NCBI RefSeq assembly: GCF_021869535.1
Contig: NW_026262690.1
Location: 13,631,501 to 13,695,500, forward strand
Reading direction: 5' to 3'
Source: Mytilus californianus
Taxonomy: Eukaryota > Mollusca > Bivalvia > Mytilida > Mytilidae
DNA length: 64,000 nt
Below the pieces are notes generated by a model that saw only the letters and a program-made list of their open reading frames with translations, searched no databases and had not been told where the DNA came from. The position numbers were made by a program, and so were the translations under genes. Below, piece by piece: positions 1-11,847 of this stretch (within the stretch, counting starts at the first letter, position 1; each line of letters begins with the position of its first letter).

Positions 1-199
1 AGCAACCCAACAATGGGTTGTTAGATTCATTTGAAAATTTTAGAACTGATAGAACTTGACCTAATGAACATTTTTATCCCATGTCAGATTTGCTCTAGAG
101 AAGATGTTTGATATAGTTTACACCGGACGGAAGACGACGGACGACGACAGACGCCAAGTTATGGCAAAAGCTCACATTTCCTATGGAAAGGTGAGCTAA
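1..199 (+). mobile_element. 3' end of a GCTCACCT-family Helitron-like element
   Basis: The window opens inside a dispersed repeat that recurs in part at 47670-47836 and 20990-21080. A CGG/GAC-rich tract (124-152) is followed by a terminal hairpin at 169-197, with stems AGCTCACATTTCC and GGAAAGGTGAGCT (one mismatch), and then A residues. The same ending, better preserved, occurs at 45283-45313. The family is non-autonomous: no protein is visible. The Helentron/pearl-like assignment is an inference from architecture. Confidence 0.6.
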
Positions 200-860
200 A
201 AATTGAGAAAAATCTTCATTAAATGGCCATAACTTCAATTACGAGACAACTGACAATTCCGTCATGTTGACTTATTTGAAGATCTTGACCTATTGATCAT
301 TTAAGCATTTAAAAGTTTCTTTCAATCTATTATATTTTTAAAAAATCAGGCAAAAAGCAAAAAATTGTTAAAAATCATCATTTAAGAGCAATAACTCCAA
401 TAAGGAGTTGTCTGATGATTTCAACCATATTGTCTTATTTGTAGATCTTGTCTTGCTAATCATATTTCCTAATAAAAAATTCTCTGTATCTACTGCAGTT
501 TTCAAAATAATACAAAAAAATGAAAAAAAATTGGTAAAATTTGACAATAAAGGGCAATAATTCCTATAAGAAGTCGTCTCACAGTTTTGACATGAATGTA
601 CAGCTAGTGTCAACATTCTCAACATGTTTGCCCCATCAGTTTTTCTCTATTCATAAAGGTTTTCAAGATAATATACAAAACTTGCATTTTACCCAATATG
701 TTCTATTTTTAGCCATTCATCTGTTGTCACTATCAAAGTTTTTCATCAAAAACTTGGTCAAAGAAAAAACTGTACTGTGATTGGATAATTCCTGTCCAAG
801 TACATCTAAATTTCAAGAAAAATAGGATAAGTTTCTCTTCCATCCAAGTCCGTCAAAGTT
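200..860 (+). mobile_element. Body units of a second GCTCACCT-family element
   Basis: Degenerate tandem units of about 130-150 bp share phrases such as 'aataactcc', 'gtagatcttg' and 'cagttttcaa'. The same units occur at 20640-21050, where they lie inside a copy with a recognisable 5' end. The preceding element (1-199) ends just before these units, so one copy probably inserted next to or into the other. The open frames here are repeat sequence and not genes. Nothing is recognised at 860-1055. Confidence 0.5.
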
Positions 861-1061
861 TTTGATCAAAGACTCTTAGATGTTCTATATATTTCCATTG
901 GCTAATCTTGACCCCAATAAATAAGATGTCTGTATCTATGTCTCATCCGACAGGTTCAGCGTAACCCAGATTCTAGTCAATACCAACAACACAATAGTTA
1001 ACTGACAACATTATGAGAAAACAAAGATTTCAGAGTTTACCAACTGATATTTTATACTTAC

Positions 1062-1257
1062 ATGTTTGTGTTGGAAACTTTTTCCTGATACTGTCTTGTA
1101 CTAGGATAGTAGATACCAATACTCAAGTTACCATTCCTGCCACTTAGCTCTAGTTCTATTTTATAGGAAGAATTTCTTGCATTACTGGCATTGTATGAAG
1201 ATGATGTTAATCTGTCACAAAAACCTCCATTTCTTCCCTTCAGCAATTTGAATTTAT
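1062..1257 (-). CDS. Internal exon of an extracellular glycoprotein gene (unidentified)
   Basis: This is a 196-nt exon on the minus strand. It is bounded upstream by a pyrimidine-rich acceptor ending 'ctatcttttccag' and downstream by a consensus donor 'GTAAGT'. It reads open through 64 full codons plus two bases at each end. The peptide contains one Cys, three N-x-S sequons (NAS, NSS, NLS) and a stretch rich in alternating hydrophobic and polar residues (KIELELSG...LSIGIYY), which suggests an extracellular beta-rich fold. It begins with two bases of a codon. That matches exactly the single leftover base at the end of the signal-peptide exon at 28746-28947, so the two may belong to one gene, with a Lys-Asp junction if joined directly. 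The exon call rests on splice sites, sequons and non-repetitive sequence. The link to the distant first exon is inference, and other exons could lie between. I do not recognise the family. Confidence 0.5.
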
Positions 1258-1480
1258 CTGGAAAAGATAGATAATGGGACATCAGACTGACAAAATCAGC
1301 CAAATTATATTTACTCTTAAGTGTAGAAACTCAAACGTGGATGGGAGACATTGAAGTTTGGAAGCAGGAATGTATCTACCAAGGCAGATGTCATCGAAAC
1401 ACCTGTTTATATGTAAAAATAAAAATGAGAAAAACCCATAATGCATAGTATACTATATAAGGCTCTGAAATGAAAATAAA

Positions 1481-2414
1481 CTGCTATCACAGAGAAATGT
1501 CTCGCTTTTTTATAATTTTGATTATGCAAATGTTGAAATTAAAATGGCAATACTTAACAAGTTAGGCTAATATTCAAAGTCAATGAACCATGACTGAGGT
1601 ACATGGCTAAACCATCTCCATGTAAATGAGAGTGCCAATGCTAATACAACTGCATACTAATATCATTGACTTATTATAAGTTGTTCCCTTTAAACAAACC
1701 TAAACACAAACATTAACTTGTAAACTATGTAAAAGTTTCAAAGTCAATGAACCATGAAGAGGGGTGGAGCTATATAATATCCATGGAAACGACACTTACA
1801 AATGCCAATAAATTTGCATACCAAATATCATTGACTTAACATTAGCAGTTCATCTTAAACTGATCTTATGGGGATGGGGCCAAATATTCTCCATTGAAAT
1901 GAGATGTGCTAATGCTTATACAACTGAATACCAATTAACATTGGCCTACCACTAATGGTTCCCCTTGAACTGACCTAATCACAAACTAATACATGTTAAC
2001 TAAGCAAAATTTTCAAAGTCAATAGACCATGACTGAGGGCGCAGGGCCAAATAATCTCCACGGAAATGAGATATGCCAATGCTCATACAACTGCATACCA
2101 AATATCATTGACCTACCACTAATGGTTCCCCATAAACTGACCTAATCACAAACTAATACATGTAAAATAAGCAAAAGTTTCAAAGTCAATAGACCATGAC
2201 TGAGGGCGCAGGGCCAAATAATCTCCACGGAAATGAGATGTACCAATGCTAATACAACTGTATACCAAATATGATTGACCTACAACTTGTGGTTCACCAC
2301 AAACTAGTCCTAATCACAAACTATTACATTGTTGTCGCTGCCACCATCATCGTCGCCGACGCTGGAAACAGCATACCTATGTCTCGCTTTTTGACTCTGT
2401 CAAGCGAGACAAAA
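1481..2414 (+). mobile_element. ATGTCTCGCC-family Helitron-like element, full-length copy
   Basis: The 5' end is CTG-tatc-ACAG followed by AATGTCTCGC. The 3' end is a hairpin at 2380-2411 (TGTCTCGCTT ... AAGCGAGACA) followed by AAAA. The body holds about four tandem units of roughly 150 bp, each with 'caaagtcaatgaaccatgac' or a close variant and 'ccatggaaatgaga'. A GCC/GTC-rich tract lies just before the hairpin. Copies of the same subfamily are at 17684-18683 and 56507-57156. It lies beside the candidate exon at 1062-1257, in sequence that would be intron. Confidence 0.75.
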
Positions 2415-2489
2415 CTAGGGAACAAATGAAAAAATTCCAATAAATACATTTATCAGACCATTTGTTTTCTCATTTGAATTGTTTTACAT

Positions 2490-2640
2490 TTGCCATCCAT
2501 TTCGAGGCCTTTTATGGCTTGCTAAGTGGTATGGGTTTTGCTCATTGTCGAAGGTGACGTAGTTGCTCACTTCTAAGTCATTTGGTCTCTGGTGAAGAGT
2601 TGTCTCATTGGCACTCATACCTTTTCTACTTATATTTATA
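2490..2640 (-). repeat. Dispersed mussel repeat (R2), reverse orientation
   Basis: It contains the phrase 'agttgtctcattggcactcatacc', seen again at 25570-25715 and 47080-47190, and in forward orientation at 56310-56500. I remember this as a very common interspersed sequence in Mytilus transcripts. Its class is not known to me. Confidence 0.5.
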
Positions 2641-3790
2641 TGAAAAATTTCCAATAGGGAACATGTAAACCTCTAAAAATGGATCAAATAATAACATATT
2701 GGTCAACAAAAAGTAAGCACTTCAATGAACAGAGCTATTTATATCTCATTTCATATAAAATCGTGTTATTAATGACAGGCGATATGATATACACATTACA
2801 CTGGAAATAATTGGAATAGAACTTTGTGTTTTCACAATTGTGTATTGTAGAAAAATAACAAATGTTTAAAATTTGACTATCAGTGCTTTAATCCTACAAC
2901 CTGTGATCCTAAGGCAATATATTCATAGATTGTGTCTTAAAATACCCATACTGTTATCAAATTCAATCTGGATTCTCGCCATTTTATAAATTTTCTTCTA
3001 CTCTTTCTGATGTGTGGCCTATTTCACAACTCATTCAAGCCAATAAAATCTTAGTCACTTCATCAATCGACCAATCAAAAATGGAGGTCATTTCATTAAA
3101 GATTTACACTTGTTTTTACAAAGTAACAATTCTTTAAATCTAAACTTTATATAAATAATAAAGGAATCTGTGTACTGAATGCCCCGTTCTACAATATTTG
3201 ACAGCAGAACAAAAAGACAGCTTGTACAAGAATTATTTAATGAATATCAATGAATTCATTTTTTCATCAACGTTATGTTAACTATGCTTCTGTCTGGGAA
3301 TTCTCATTGACAAAATGTCATATTTTAATTGTATTTGTATGAAACTGGCTTCATCAGTAAGTCTAGATGAATCAAAAGAAATATCAAAATCTCTTAACTT
3401 GATTAGGAACATATATAGACTTTTATTATACACGACTGGAAGTTTCAGAGTATTCTTTATTGCTTAGAAAACTTTTATTTCTTCATAAACATATTCAAAG
3501 CAATTTCAAAGTACTTTTCTTTTTTACATTTTCCTCACAACTTTTCATCTTAAAAACTTACTCAATTATTAAGCTCAATAAAATTTCCTACAATATTTTT
3601 AATTCAATTTCAGAGAACTTAAGTTAAATATTTCAAATATCAATATTAAGTATTATTATAAAAATATGAAATTGGGTATTTTCCAATTGGACAGTATGAA
3701 TGTCTTTTTGGACACAATAATCAAGAGAAAACGTAGACCTATGAACATTATCTTGCAATCCTGCTTAAATTTCTTAATATGGATAATAAA
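2641..3790. other. No feature recognised
   Basis: AT-rich sequence without convincing coding potential, tandem structure or recognised repeats. Probably intronic if the exons at 28746-28947 and 1062-1257 belong together. Confidence 0.5.
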
Positions 3791-3794
3791 ATTG

Positions 3795-3910
3795 AGAATG
3801 GAAACGGGGAATATGTCAGAGACAACAACCCCAAAGAGTAGAAAACAGCCCAAGGCCACCAATGGGACTTCAACACAGTGAGAAAATGCCACACCAAGAG
3901 GCAGGCTTCA
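3795..3910 (+). repeat. Dispersed mussel repeat (R1)
   Basis: Contains 'gagaatggaaacggggaata', 'agagacaacaaccc' and 'aaggccaccaatgggacttc'. The reverse complement of the same sequence lies at 33880-34075, where it forms the tail after the broken reverse transcriptase. This copy is therefore probably a 3'-end fragment of the same or a related retroelement. The open frames over it are not genes. Confidence 0.55.
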
Positions 3911-3954
3911 GACTGGTTGGGTTATCATGCATATAATGCTCTCCTACTGTAGAC

Positions 3955-5030
3955 CAAACCTTTAAATACACAACTGAAGCTTTGGTCTTAACCCAACCTT
4001 TGACCTAGAATATCCCAGAAATCCTAATCCAACGATAGTCATGCTTGGAAGGTTTAAACCAAGGTTTTAATGCTTACCCTTTAATATTGACCTTTGGTCT
4101 TGAAACGGCAAGCTATGTTTCAGTACGGCCATGCTGAAAAGTAAAATGCTTTCCCTTCACTTGTAAACTGGCCTTTGGTTCAGAAACAGCAATATATGTT
4201 TCAGTATGACCATCTATGAGAATGGTTCCACTAAAGTCAAAATATAGGACGCTTCATAAACATCTAAACTTTGCCTGTATTTTTCAACCTATAATGAGTT
4301 AAGTCATAAACTATGAGAACATATGTTCATTTAAACATACTTAACATATACACACTGTGTAAATTGTAAATAAACTTGAAATTGTTATGCTGTGGCCAAA
4401 CCGGTTTTTGGGGTGAACACTAAATTTTCAAAAAAATCTGGAGGCCTGCGAGACGACTTAATTTGCTTAAAATTGGTATGGACGAATACTGTTATATCTA
4501 ATGCAGGGCAAGCACATGTTGATTTATCACATACATAAGTTTTAATGGCATATTTGTCCAATTTCTGTATTGTAACTTCGATATTTGTTCACCTAGATAC
4601 ATGAAATTAACTGAAACTCGAAAATCAATACATTTTCTGAAAAATCAACATGCGCTTGCCCTGCATTAGATATAACAGTATTCGTCCATACCAATTTTGA
4701 ACAAATTAAGTAGTCTCGCAGGCCTCCAGATTTTTTTGAAAATTTAGTGTTCACCACAAGAACCGGTTTGGCCACAACATAACAATTTCAAGTTTATTTA
4801 CAATTCACACAGTATGTATATGTTAAGTATGTTTAAATGAACATATGTTCTCATAGTTTATGACTTTACTCATTATAGGTTGAAAAATACAGGCAAAGTT
4901 TAGATGTTTATGAAGTGTCCTATATTTTGACTTTAGTGGAACCTTAAATCAAGGTTTAAATTTTGACCCTTTACTGTTGACCTTTGTTATATACTATGTC
5001 TGAAGTGTTATGACTTGTTAATAAAGGGTA
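3955..5030. repeat. Degenerate tandem repeat of about 95 bp, split by a foldback element
   Basis: Imperfect units carry 'gacctttggt', 'aaggttta', 'taccctttaatattgacc' and 'tatgtttcagta' (about 3955-4220). The motif resumes at 4944-5030 ('aaatcaaggtttaaattttgaccc...'). The interruption is the palindromic element at 4224-4943. Confidence 0.5.
4224..4943. mobile_element. Foldback element with 302-bp inverted arms
   Basis: The arms 4224-4525 and 4642-4943 are near-perfect reverse complements of equal length (302 bp), starting GGTTCCACTAAAGTC and ending GACTTTAGTGGAACC. A 116-bp spacer at 4526-4641 separates them. No transposase frame is present. I could not define a target duplication from the flanks ('agaat' on the left, 'ttaaa' on the right), so the superfamily is open: a foldback or long-TIR MITE is the most likely class. 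Confidence 0.75.
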
Positions 5031-5039
5031 AAGAAAATT

Positions 5040-8000
5040 AGTATTCAATTATTTAAGGTTAATCTGAAATAGGTTTCCCAACCAGTTGAAGATTATAAAG
5101 GTTACCAAGTATAAAGTAATGTTGGTGACAGGTTCCTACATTTATAATAAAGTCATTGTGATCAATATAATGTTTAGTCAACTATTTGGATCACACAATA
5201 GAAGTTTGACGTCACTGTCTCCCACTTTGACAACATAAGAGGAATAATAATCAGGAAGATAATTTCAGTAAACAGTCTGTTAGTACCAATTGTCTATTTC
5301 TGAAACCAATAATTCTACAAACATGAGTATTGCAATATACAACTTTACCTATATAAATCTTTATACATTTCCTTAATGATTCACAACTTAATTACAAACA
5401 AGAAGTATGTTGTACATTAGATGCACTTTTTCCACTTCAAAAATTTTCAAAACTTTCTGCTCAATCTTTGATTTATGTTTAGCATTAAGTGTACTTAGTC
5501 TTCTTGTTGTTACTATGCTGCCACAGGGAGGCATATAATATTACTAAGTAATTCTTGAATTTGGTCTTTGAAAGATAACTTGAGTATAAGCCTCCACCAA
5601 ATCATTTGACACTGTATAGAAACACAAAATTTTGCCACTTTTTCAGCATCTACGTACTCTTATCAAAAACTTGAGGTGAAATGTTCGAAGTAAATTGATT
5701 ACAGAATACTGGAGTACAGTCTTACAACTAAGCCCAAGAACTTGCATCAAAATGATGTTGAATAAAAAGTGAACTTATATCCTGCACTACTTAGAAAACA
5801 CCATATTTTCAAATTAAACTGTCACATCAATTATATTATGTTAGTTCACAGATACCACATGGTTTCTTTCTCAATCTATAGGTGACAATTGTTGCAAAAA
5901 GGGATAAAATGAAATACAAAATACCAATCAAGAAATATCTCTATATATATATGTGATTTTGATTTTTTTTACAAAATTAGATTTTTTCAATAAATAGCAA
6001 GATTAGAATATTTTTAAAAACCATATTTAAAAATAATTAGGTTTTCAAATAAATCTTAAAAGTCAGGATAAACAACATCAAAGAATATTTCCAAAATAAG
6101 AATTAAACGCAAAAAAAAGGGGGGGTCAACCCCACATGTGCCTGTGCATTTTCCTAAAACTTTTAAAGTTTAACAATTTTGTGTTTTAAACATCTGTTTG
6201 TTAAGTAATATTATCGGTCGCCTTATCAGTATAAAATGACAGATTTATAGCCCTTCTTAACCATTTTATAATTGAGAGAAGATATGGAATTTTCACTTTC
6301 TTGTGCATGGATGTAGGACTGGAGTAAGAACATCACATAACAGACGGACAGACTGACTAACCTAAGGACCGGTACAGAAACGAAGGTATATAATAATATG
6401 TCTGTTATTGAAGGGCTGTTTTAAAAAAAAAAAATATTTGAAGGTAAATATTACAAAACCACTGAAACATAATTAAGGGATTGAGCCTCATAAAATTCCT
6501 GGAACTGAAATAAAAGAATTATTTTAATGCAGCAGAAATCTAAATTTTCAATGAATATAATACTCCTTGTGGGGTACCTAATCAGAAAACTTAATTGAAT
6601 ATTGCAAAAATTCAGCATGACAAATTCTATATAGCCGAATAATATCTGTGAAACTCAATTAAGGATGATGATCATGCAAAATATACCAAATATTAATTGT
6701 AAAAGTATTTCTTTTAAAATACACCTCATTAAAACAAATTTTGAACATTTCTGAAGCTGGCTGAGGCCTTTAGTATTCTCCTGTAAACCAAAGTACATTA
6801 TACTCAACATCCTATATATTAATGATATTGATATATCATCCTGATAAGAAATTTACCTCATTCCAGCATGACCAAGGGTCAGTCAGACCTCATTGTGATT
6901 CATGGACTACTGTTGAGTGTTCTGAGCTAGGAAGCTAGTTAGCTAGACAGTTTAAATGACAGATGCCCAAAAAGTGACACCTATATCTCATCTCATTCAA
7001 CATATGTCACACTTAGCAAGACACAAAATAATATAATTATGCACAACTGTGCATGGTATGAAGCATGCAATTCCGCCAAGTGTAGGTATACACTCAGTGC
7101 CTTCGAATGATTAGGTCAGAAACTATACAAATTATCACTTAAACGAATTTCCGACAGGTCAAAGCTCTACAAACAATAAAGAGTGGGCTGATCATAATTT
7201 CTTATTTCTGTTGACATTTATTTTTGCCAGCTCTTCCTGAAAAGACCAATATTTTCATTCAGTCTTCCTTTTATCACCACTGAACAAATAAATAAAACAA
7301 CGAAAGACATATTAATTTCCAATTCAAGTATTCCTCTGATTTCTTAGGAAAACACAGAGAAAGCAAATGTCAAGAAAAGCTCGTTAGCATATTAACAAAG
7401 AGTTAATGAAGGGTTAATGTGGGTACTCATAGGAAGCAATAACTCTTTATAAGGTGACATATTCAAGTGATTCCATGTCTGGAAAAACAGAAACTTGACT
7501 TTTACATTTATATTTAGTTTAAAGATAATTTATTCATCCTTTGGGAAGAAGAAGAGTTTGGTATCAATTGCTGATTCAATGCCAGATCCATGAAGTCAAC
7601 TTTACAATTACATCACTGTTGTAGGAGAAATTTTCTGTTAAAAGATTTTCTGAGCCCAAATTTTCATCAGAAAGACCTGTTTGAGGTGGCTAGTTTAGTG
7701 TGTATTGTTTAATTAGAGATTGCTTTATGAAGAAATGTTTTCATAAATATATCGATACAATATTATATATTAGGAATACATGGTCTGATATTATTACTCA
7801 ACTATCCATCATGCATGCAGAGATATTAATATTAAATTATTCTGACCCTACAATAGCATAGTACAGATCAATTTAATAAAGTTCCTGATTAAATATCAAA
7901 TAATTCCTTAATACAAAAACAAAAATTGTGTAAAAAAAAAAGTCCATGCTCAGTGGGTATATAATAAAAATTAAAAATATTATCAAACAGGATGTGTTAC

Positions 8001-8235
8001 CATGACAGTAAGATCTGAAAATTGCTTTAGTTTAAACAGTATTTATAAATGAAAAATTATAACAATGAAGTAGCACTATTTTACATAAAACTCAGATATG
8101 GGATTCGGAAACAAGTTTAGAAAAACTTTTATAAACCATCTCCTGAAAAAAATACATCTATTTAACAAACAATATGCAGACGTGCCAACAGTATATTCAG
8201 TTAAGGTAACATATAATAAATCTTAATAAATACCA
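5040..8235. other. Long stretch without recognised genes
   Basis: AT-rich, with runs such as a short A/G tract at 6112-6126 and a (TA)n tract at 5942-5952. A GAC-rich remnant at 6340-6370 (acagacggacagactgac) resembles the 3' tract of a degenerate Helitron-like element. I see no splice-bounded open frame that I would call an exon. Confidence 0.4.
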
Positions 8236-8239
8236 AAAA

Positions 8240-8588
8240 AGAAACAAGAATGTGTCCATAGTACATGGATGCCCGACTCGCACTATCATTTTCTATGTTC
8301 AGTGGACCGTGAAAATGGGGTAAAAACTCTAATTTGGCATTAAAATTAGAAAGATCATATCATAGGGAACATGGGTACCAAGTTTCAAGTTGATTGGACT
8401 TCAACTTCATCAAAAACTACCTCGACCAAAAACTTTAACCTGAAGCGGGACAGACGGATGGACAGACAGACGGAGGAAACGGTACGACGAACGGACGAAC
8501 GGACGGACATATGGACGGACGAACGAACGAATGGACGCACAGACAAGAAAATATAATGACCCTACTACTATCGTAGGTGGGGCATAAA
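8240..8588 (+). mobile_element. ATGCCCC-family Helitron-like element, compact copy
   Basis: The 5' end has a small hairpin (TCCAT-agtac-ATGGA, 8256-8270) directly before the motif ATGCCCGA. The 3' end has a long (GGAC)n-type tract (8448-8545) and then CCCTAC...GTAGGTGGGGCAT followed by A residues. The terminal TGGGGCAT is the inverted complement of the 5' motif with one mismatch. The body has no gene. A decayed relative is at 47268-47520. Confidence 0.7.
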
Positions 8589-8716
8589 AAAAAACAAATA
8601 AAAAACAACGAAGCAGTAACTTTTATTTTCTTGATAGACAGTCATTGGAACCACCACACATGTCCGATTATAGTTGATGACATCAACTTATATAACTAAT
8701 GAAAACATATACAAGG

Positions 8717-8940
8717 TCAACTTTCAAAATGTTTTGTTTGATTTATATATTCAGAAACTTTATAAAATATTTGCCTATTGTCATCATCAGACTTTAAACT
8801 GTCCCCATATAAGATAATCTTAAGGTTAATAAAAGGTACTGACCCGATAGTATCCCTTCGAATTTCATTATATTTTGGACATTTGAGGAAGTAATGAGAG
8901 GTACTTTCTATGTGACCACAGGAACACAATTATTTTTTTT
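8717..8940 (-). pseudogene. 3' end of a LINE ORF2 (5'-truncated)
   Basis: The open stretch on the minus strand begins without an ATG (first codon TTG) and encodes about 70 residues ending in a stop at 8717. Its start carries a C-x-C-G-(x)6-H-(x)4-C-P-K-Y pattern, the cysteine/histidine cluster typical of the C-terminus of LINE polymerase proteins. Upstream on the same strand the frame is lost in A/T runs (8931-8955), so no reverse transcriptase core is present. This is a dead fragment. The LINE clade cannot be decided from it. Confidence 0.6.
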
Positions 8941-9371
8941 TCATTTTTTTTTTAAATAGATGGTCCCTTAGAACACTACTTAGGAGTCTGTCACACTCAT
9001 GCACAACATATTTGGTCTCTTCTACAGCGTAGGTGAAAATAAAAAGGGGTTTTATTAATATTTTGAAAGAGATAGGTCTTAAAACCAGATTTTGATTGAT
9101 TTAAACGAATGTCCTCTGGAATATTATTCCTAAGGTTTATAACAGCTGGTAAAAATGACTTCTAGTAATAACTTGTTCTGAATAGTATAGTTTATAAATT
9201 TGAAGACACTCTAGTCAGATCACTTTTAAAAGTGGGTCAGACCTCTTGACAAAAAACTTTATGACAAGGAATTACAAACTGCTCAAATTATGGCTGTCTT
9301 TTAAGAATAAAACAAAACTTTAAAACGTGTTTGATACTTTTATTGCATATATAATAACATATACATTAAAC

Positions 9372-9972
9372 AAGAGTGCACACACTGAAATGTCTCGCCT
9401 GCTTATTGACCATTGATTTTATATTGATAGACCTAAATATAAAGTTTTACTACAAGCATCACATTAACTTAACATGATCCAAGTAAATGGGGTCAAGGTT
9501 AGATAAACCAAGCCAGAAATACATGTACACCTTACAATCATTGCATACACTGAATATAGTTGACACATTGCTTATAGTATACAAGGAACAGACCAAACCA
9601 TGAAAACTTTATATTGTCCAATGAACCATGTAAATAAGGTCAAGGTCAAATGAACCATGCTAGACAGACATGTACAACTTACAATCATTCAATGGATCAA
9701 ATATAGTTGACTTATTGCATATAGTATCTAAGAAACAAACTTAAACAGGAAAAGTTAACATTGACCAATGAACCATGAAAATGAGGTCAAGGTCATATGA
9801 TACCTGCCAGACAGACATATACACCTTACAATCATTCCATACACCAAATATAGTTGACCTATTGCTTATAGTTTAAGAAAAACAAACCAAAACACAAAAT
9901 CTTAACATTGAGCAATGAACCATGAAAATAATGTCAAGGTAAAAAAAATCCTGCCAGACTGACAGGTTCATT
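9372..9972 (+). mobile_element. ATGTCTCGCC-family element, 3'-truncated
   Basis: The 5' end has AGTG-caca-CACT then GAAATGTCTCGCCTGC, followed by four to five units with 'aatgaaccatg' and 'aaggtca' motifs spaced about 125 bp. The expected GCC-rich tract and 3' hairpin are missing; the sequence changes near 9970. Confidence 0.65.
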
Positions 9973-10019
9973 GGAAAATATCCATAAAGTAACACGTAAA
10001 TATTTAACACGATAAATAG

Positions 10020-10507
10020 TGTTTTAACACGTTAAGTTTTTTGGCCGATTTTAGAATTTTTACTTTAACATCGTGCCTTTGGAATCTTGCAATGATTTGA
10101 GGCGGTTCATTTCCTTATATTTCCTGCACGATGGCTTACATTACAATCCTCAACATTTATGTTTACACCTAATTTGTTTACTATGTCTACAACTTTTTCT
10201 GAGGTATTTCTTCCACTTGAGACAGGTTCACAACTGAAACAGAGAAGACCTTTTCTACTGTACTGTTCGAGATCGTCCACTTTTTGTTGTAGCTTAGTGT
10301 TTTTTACATGTACCTCGTTTAACTGGTTTGTTTTTATTGTAAGAGTTGATTCCAATTTACATTGTTTTTCTTCGATTTCACTTCTTCTGTCTATGAGGTG
10401 TTTTTGTTTTTCAATTGCTACCCTTTCAACTGTCTTCTCGATATCATGTTCCAATGACTGCTTAATAGTTTTGGCTATCCTTACTATATCACCCCCAGAA
10501 AGTGATA
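10020..10507 (-). pseudogene. LINE ORF1 fragment (coiled coil plus RRM-like domain)
   Basis: On the minus strand an open frame of about 133 codons (10507 to 10107, no ATG start) encodes a charged heptad-like coiled coil of some 70 residues. It is followed by a 'DDLEQYSR' motif and a region ending in 'SHRAG', the order found in ORF1 proteins of L1/CR1-like LINEs (coiled coil, RRM, C-terminal domain). After a one-base frameshift near 10110 the similarity continues in another frame ('IIARFQRHDVKVKIL') to about 10030. It is broken at both ends and cannot make a full protein. It may derive from the same element class as the ORF2 remnant at 8717-8940, which lies on the same strand 1 kb downstream. 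Confidence 0.6.
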
Positions 10508-10687
10508 CTTAGGTAGCAAGCCTGCTGAAACACTCTTTTTGTTTTTTTTCGCTCAAATTAAAATCTCATCTTTCTGAAGCGCTGTCAGTGACACCCGATT
10601 CCCAAATTGCTTTCACAGTACAACTCAACATCATAAAATTCTTGTTCAAATATCAAATCTATTATTCCTCATTTCTGAATCTAAAAA

Positions 10688-10800
10688 GTTCCATGCTCAG
10701 TGGGTACAATAAAAATTCTATGCTCATTGGGTACAATAAAAATTCTATGCTCAGCGGGTACAATAAAAATTCCATGCTCAGTTGGTACAATAAAAATTCA
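10688..10800 (+). repeat. 27-bp minisatellite, about 4 copies
   Basis: Unit 'tccatgctcagtgggtacaa' plus 'taaaaat'. A single related copy lies at 7944-7972, suggesting that the array grew from a dispersed sequence. The unit length is a multiple of three, so the open frame over it has no coding meaning. Confidence 0.8.
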
Positions 10801-11199
10801 AAGCATCTGTCCAGTTCATTAAACTGAACCAATCACAGCTTATTTCATTCAAGAAGAGACGAAAATAAAATTAAAATCCAAACCTGTGAAAATTATATGA
10901 AAACTGATTCATGATCTTCTTCATCAGGTCTTAATCAAAATGAGCTTTCTCTGGGCACTCCAGCTTCCTCCACCGATAAAAATAGGCCTCCACGAGATAG
11001 CCAATAGTGCTGAAATGGCAGTAAACACCAACAACCAACCAACCAACCAACCCTTAATCAAATTGGTTAGGGAGAGTTGTACAGCATGTTTATTTTACTA
11101 AGGTTATTTTGAGGTAAATAAAAAAGCACCTTACAACTGTGAACATTATAGTTTACGGATTTGTTTGCTCTCAATCGATTTATGACTTTTGAACATACT

Positions 11200-11380
11200 A
11201 CTGTTGCCTTTATTTAGCCACGTACGTAAATCATGCTCATGTTGACTGTTGTCATTATTTAGCCATGTACGTAAATCATGCTCATGTTTACTGTTGCCTT
11301 TATTTAGCCATGTACGTAAATCATGTTCATGTTTACTGTTGCCTTTATTTAGCCATGTACGTAAATCATGCTCATGTTTA
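11200..11380 (+). repeat. 45-bp minisatellite, 4 copies
   Basis: Units repeat 'ttagccatgtacgtaaatca' and 'tgctcatgtttactgttgcc'. Copies are 90% or more alike by eye. Confidence 0.8.
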
Positions 11381-11689
11381 TGTTATTCAATACAAGTGCA
11401 GAAGTACTTTGCCTTTTGAGTACTCCAATCTACACCCAAATAAATTAAAAGTTCTATGACCTGAAGCAAGAACTAGTGATTGTTGTCTATCCTTACTGGA
11501 ATTGTCCAAATTATGACAATTGTTATATAATATACTTTTTGATGACATAATAATGTCAATCCTAGTGTCTGGAGTTATTTTCCTGTGGCTTAATACAGTT
11601 ATATTCTGTCAATGCAAATCAAATGTTTTCTAATTGGTAGAGTTTCCAGTCAAGAAGATACAAAAAGAAAACCTTTGACACATTGTTGA

Positions 11690-11792
11690 TACTAGTAGCT
11701 TCAAGCTAGGAGCCTGTATCGCTCAGTTGGCATTCTATTTTGGCAAAACAAATTGAAAATAAAAATCTAGTCTTGCTGATCATTTCTGCTGG
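11690..11792 (+). mobile_element. 5' fragment of a GCTCACCT-family element
   Basis: 'aggagcctgtatcgctcag' resembles the 5' end at 20501-20526 ('gagcctgaatcactcac'). Only about 100 bp remain. Confidence 0.4.
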
Positions 11793-11847
11793 ACTAAGTT
11801 AATGTTTTATCCATTATAGCTTTAAAGATAAGTAAAACTTGAAAGAA

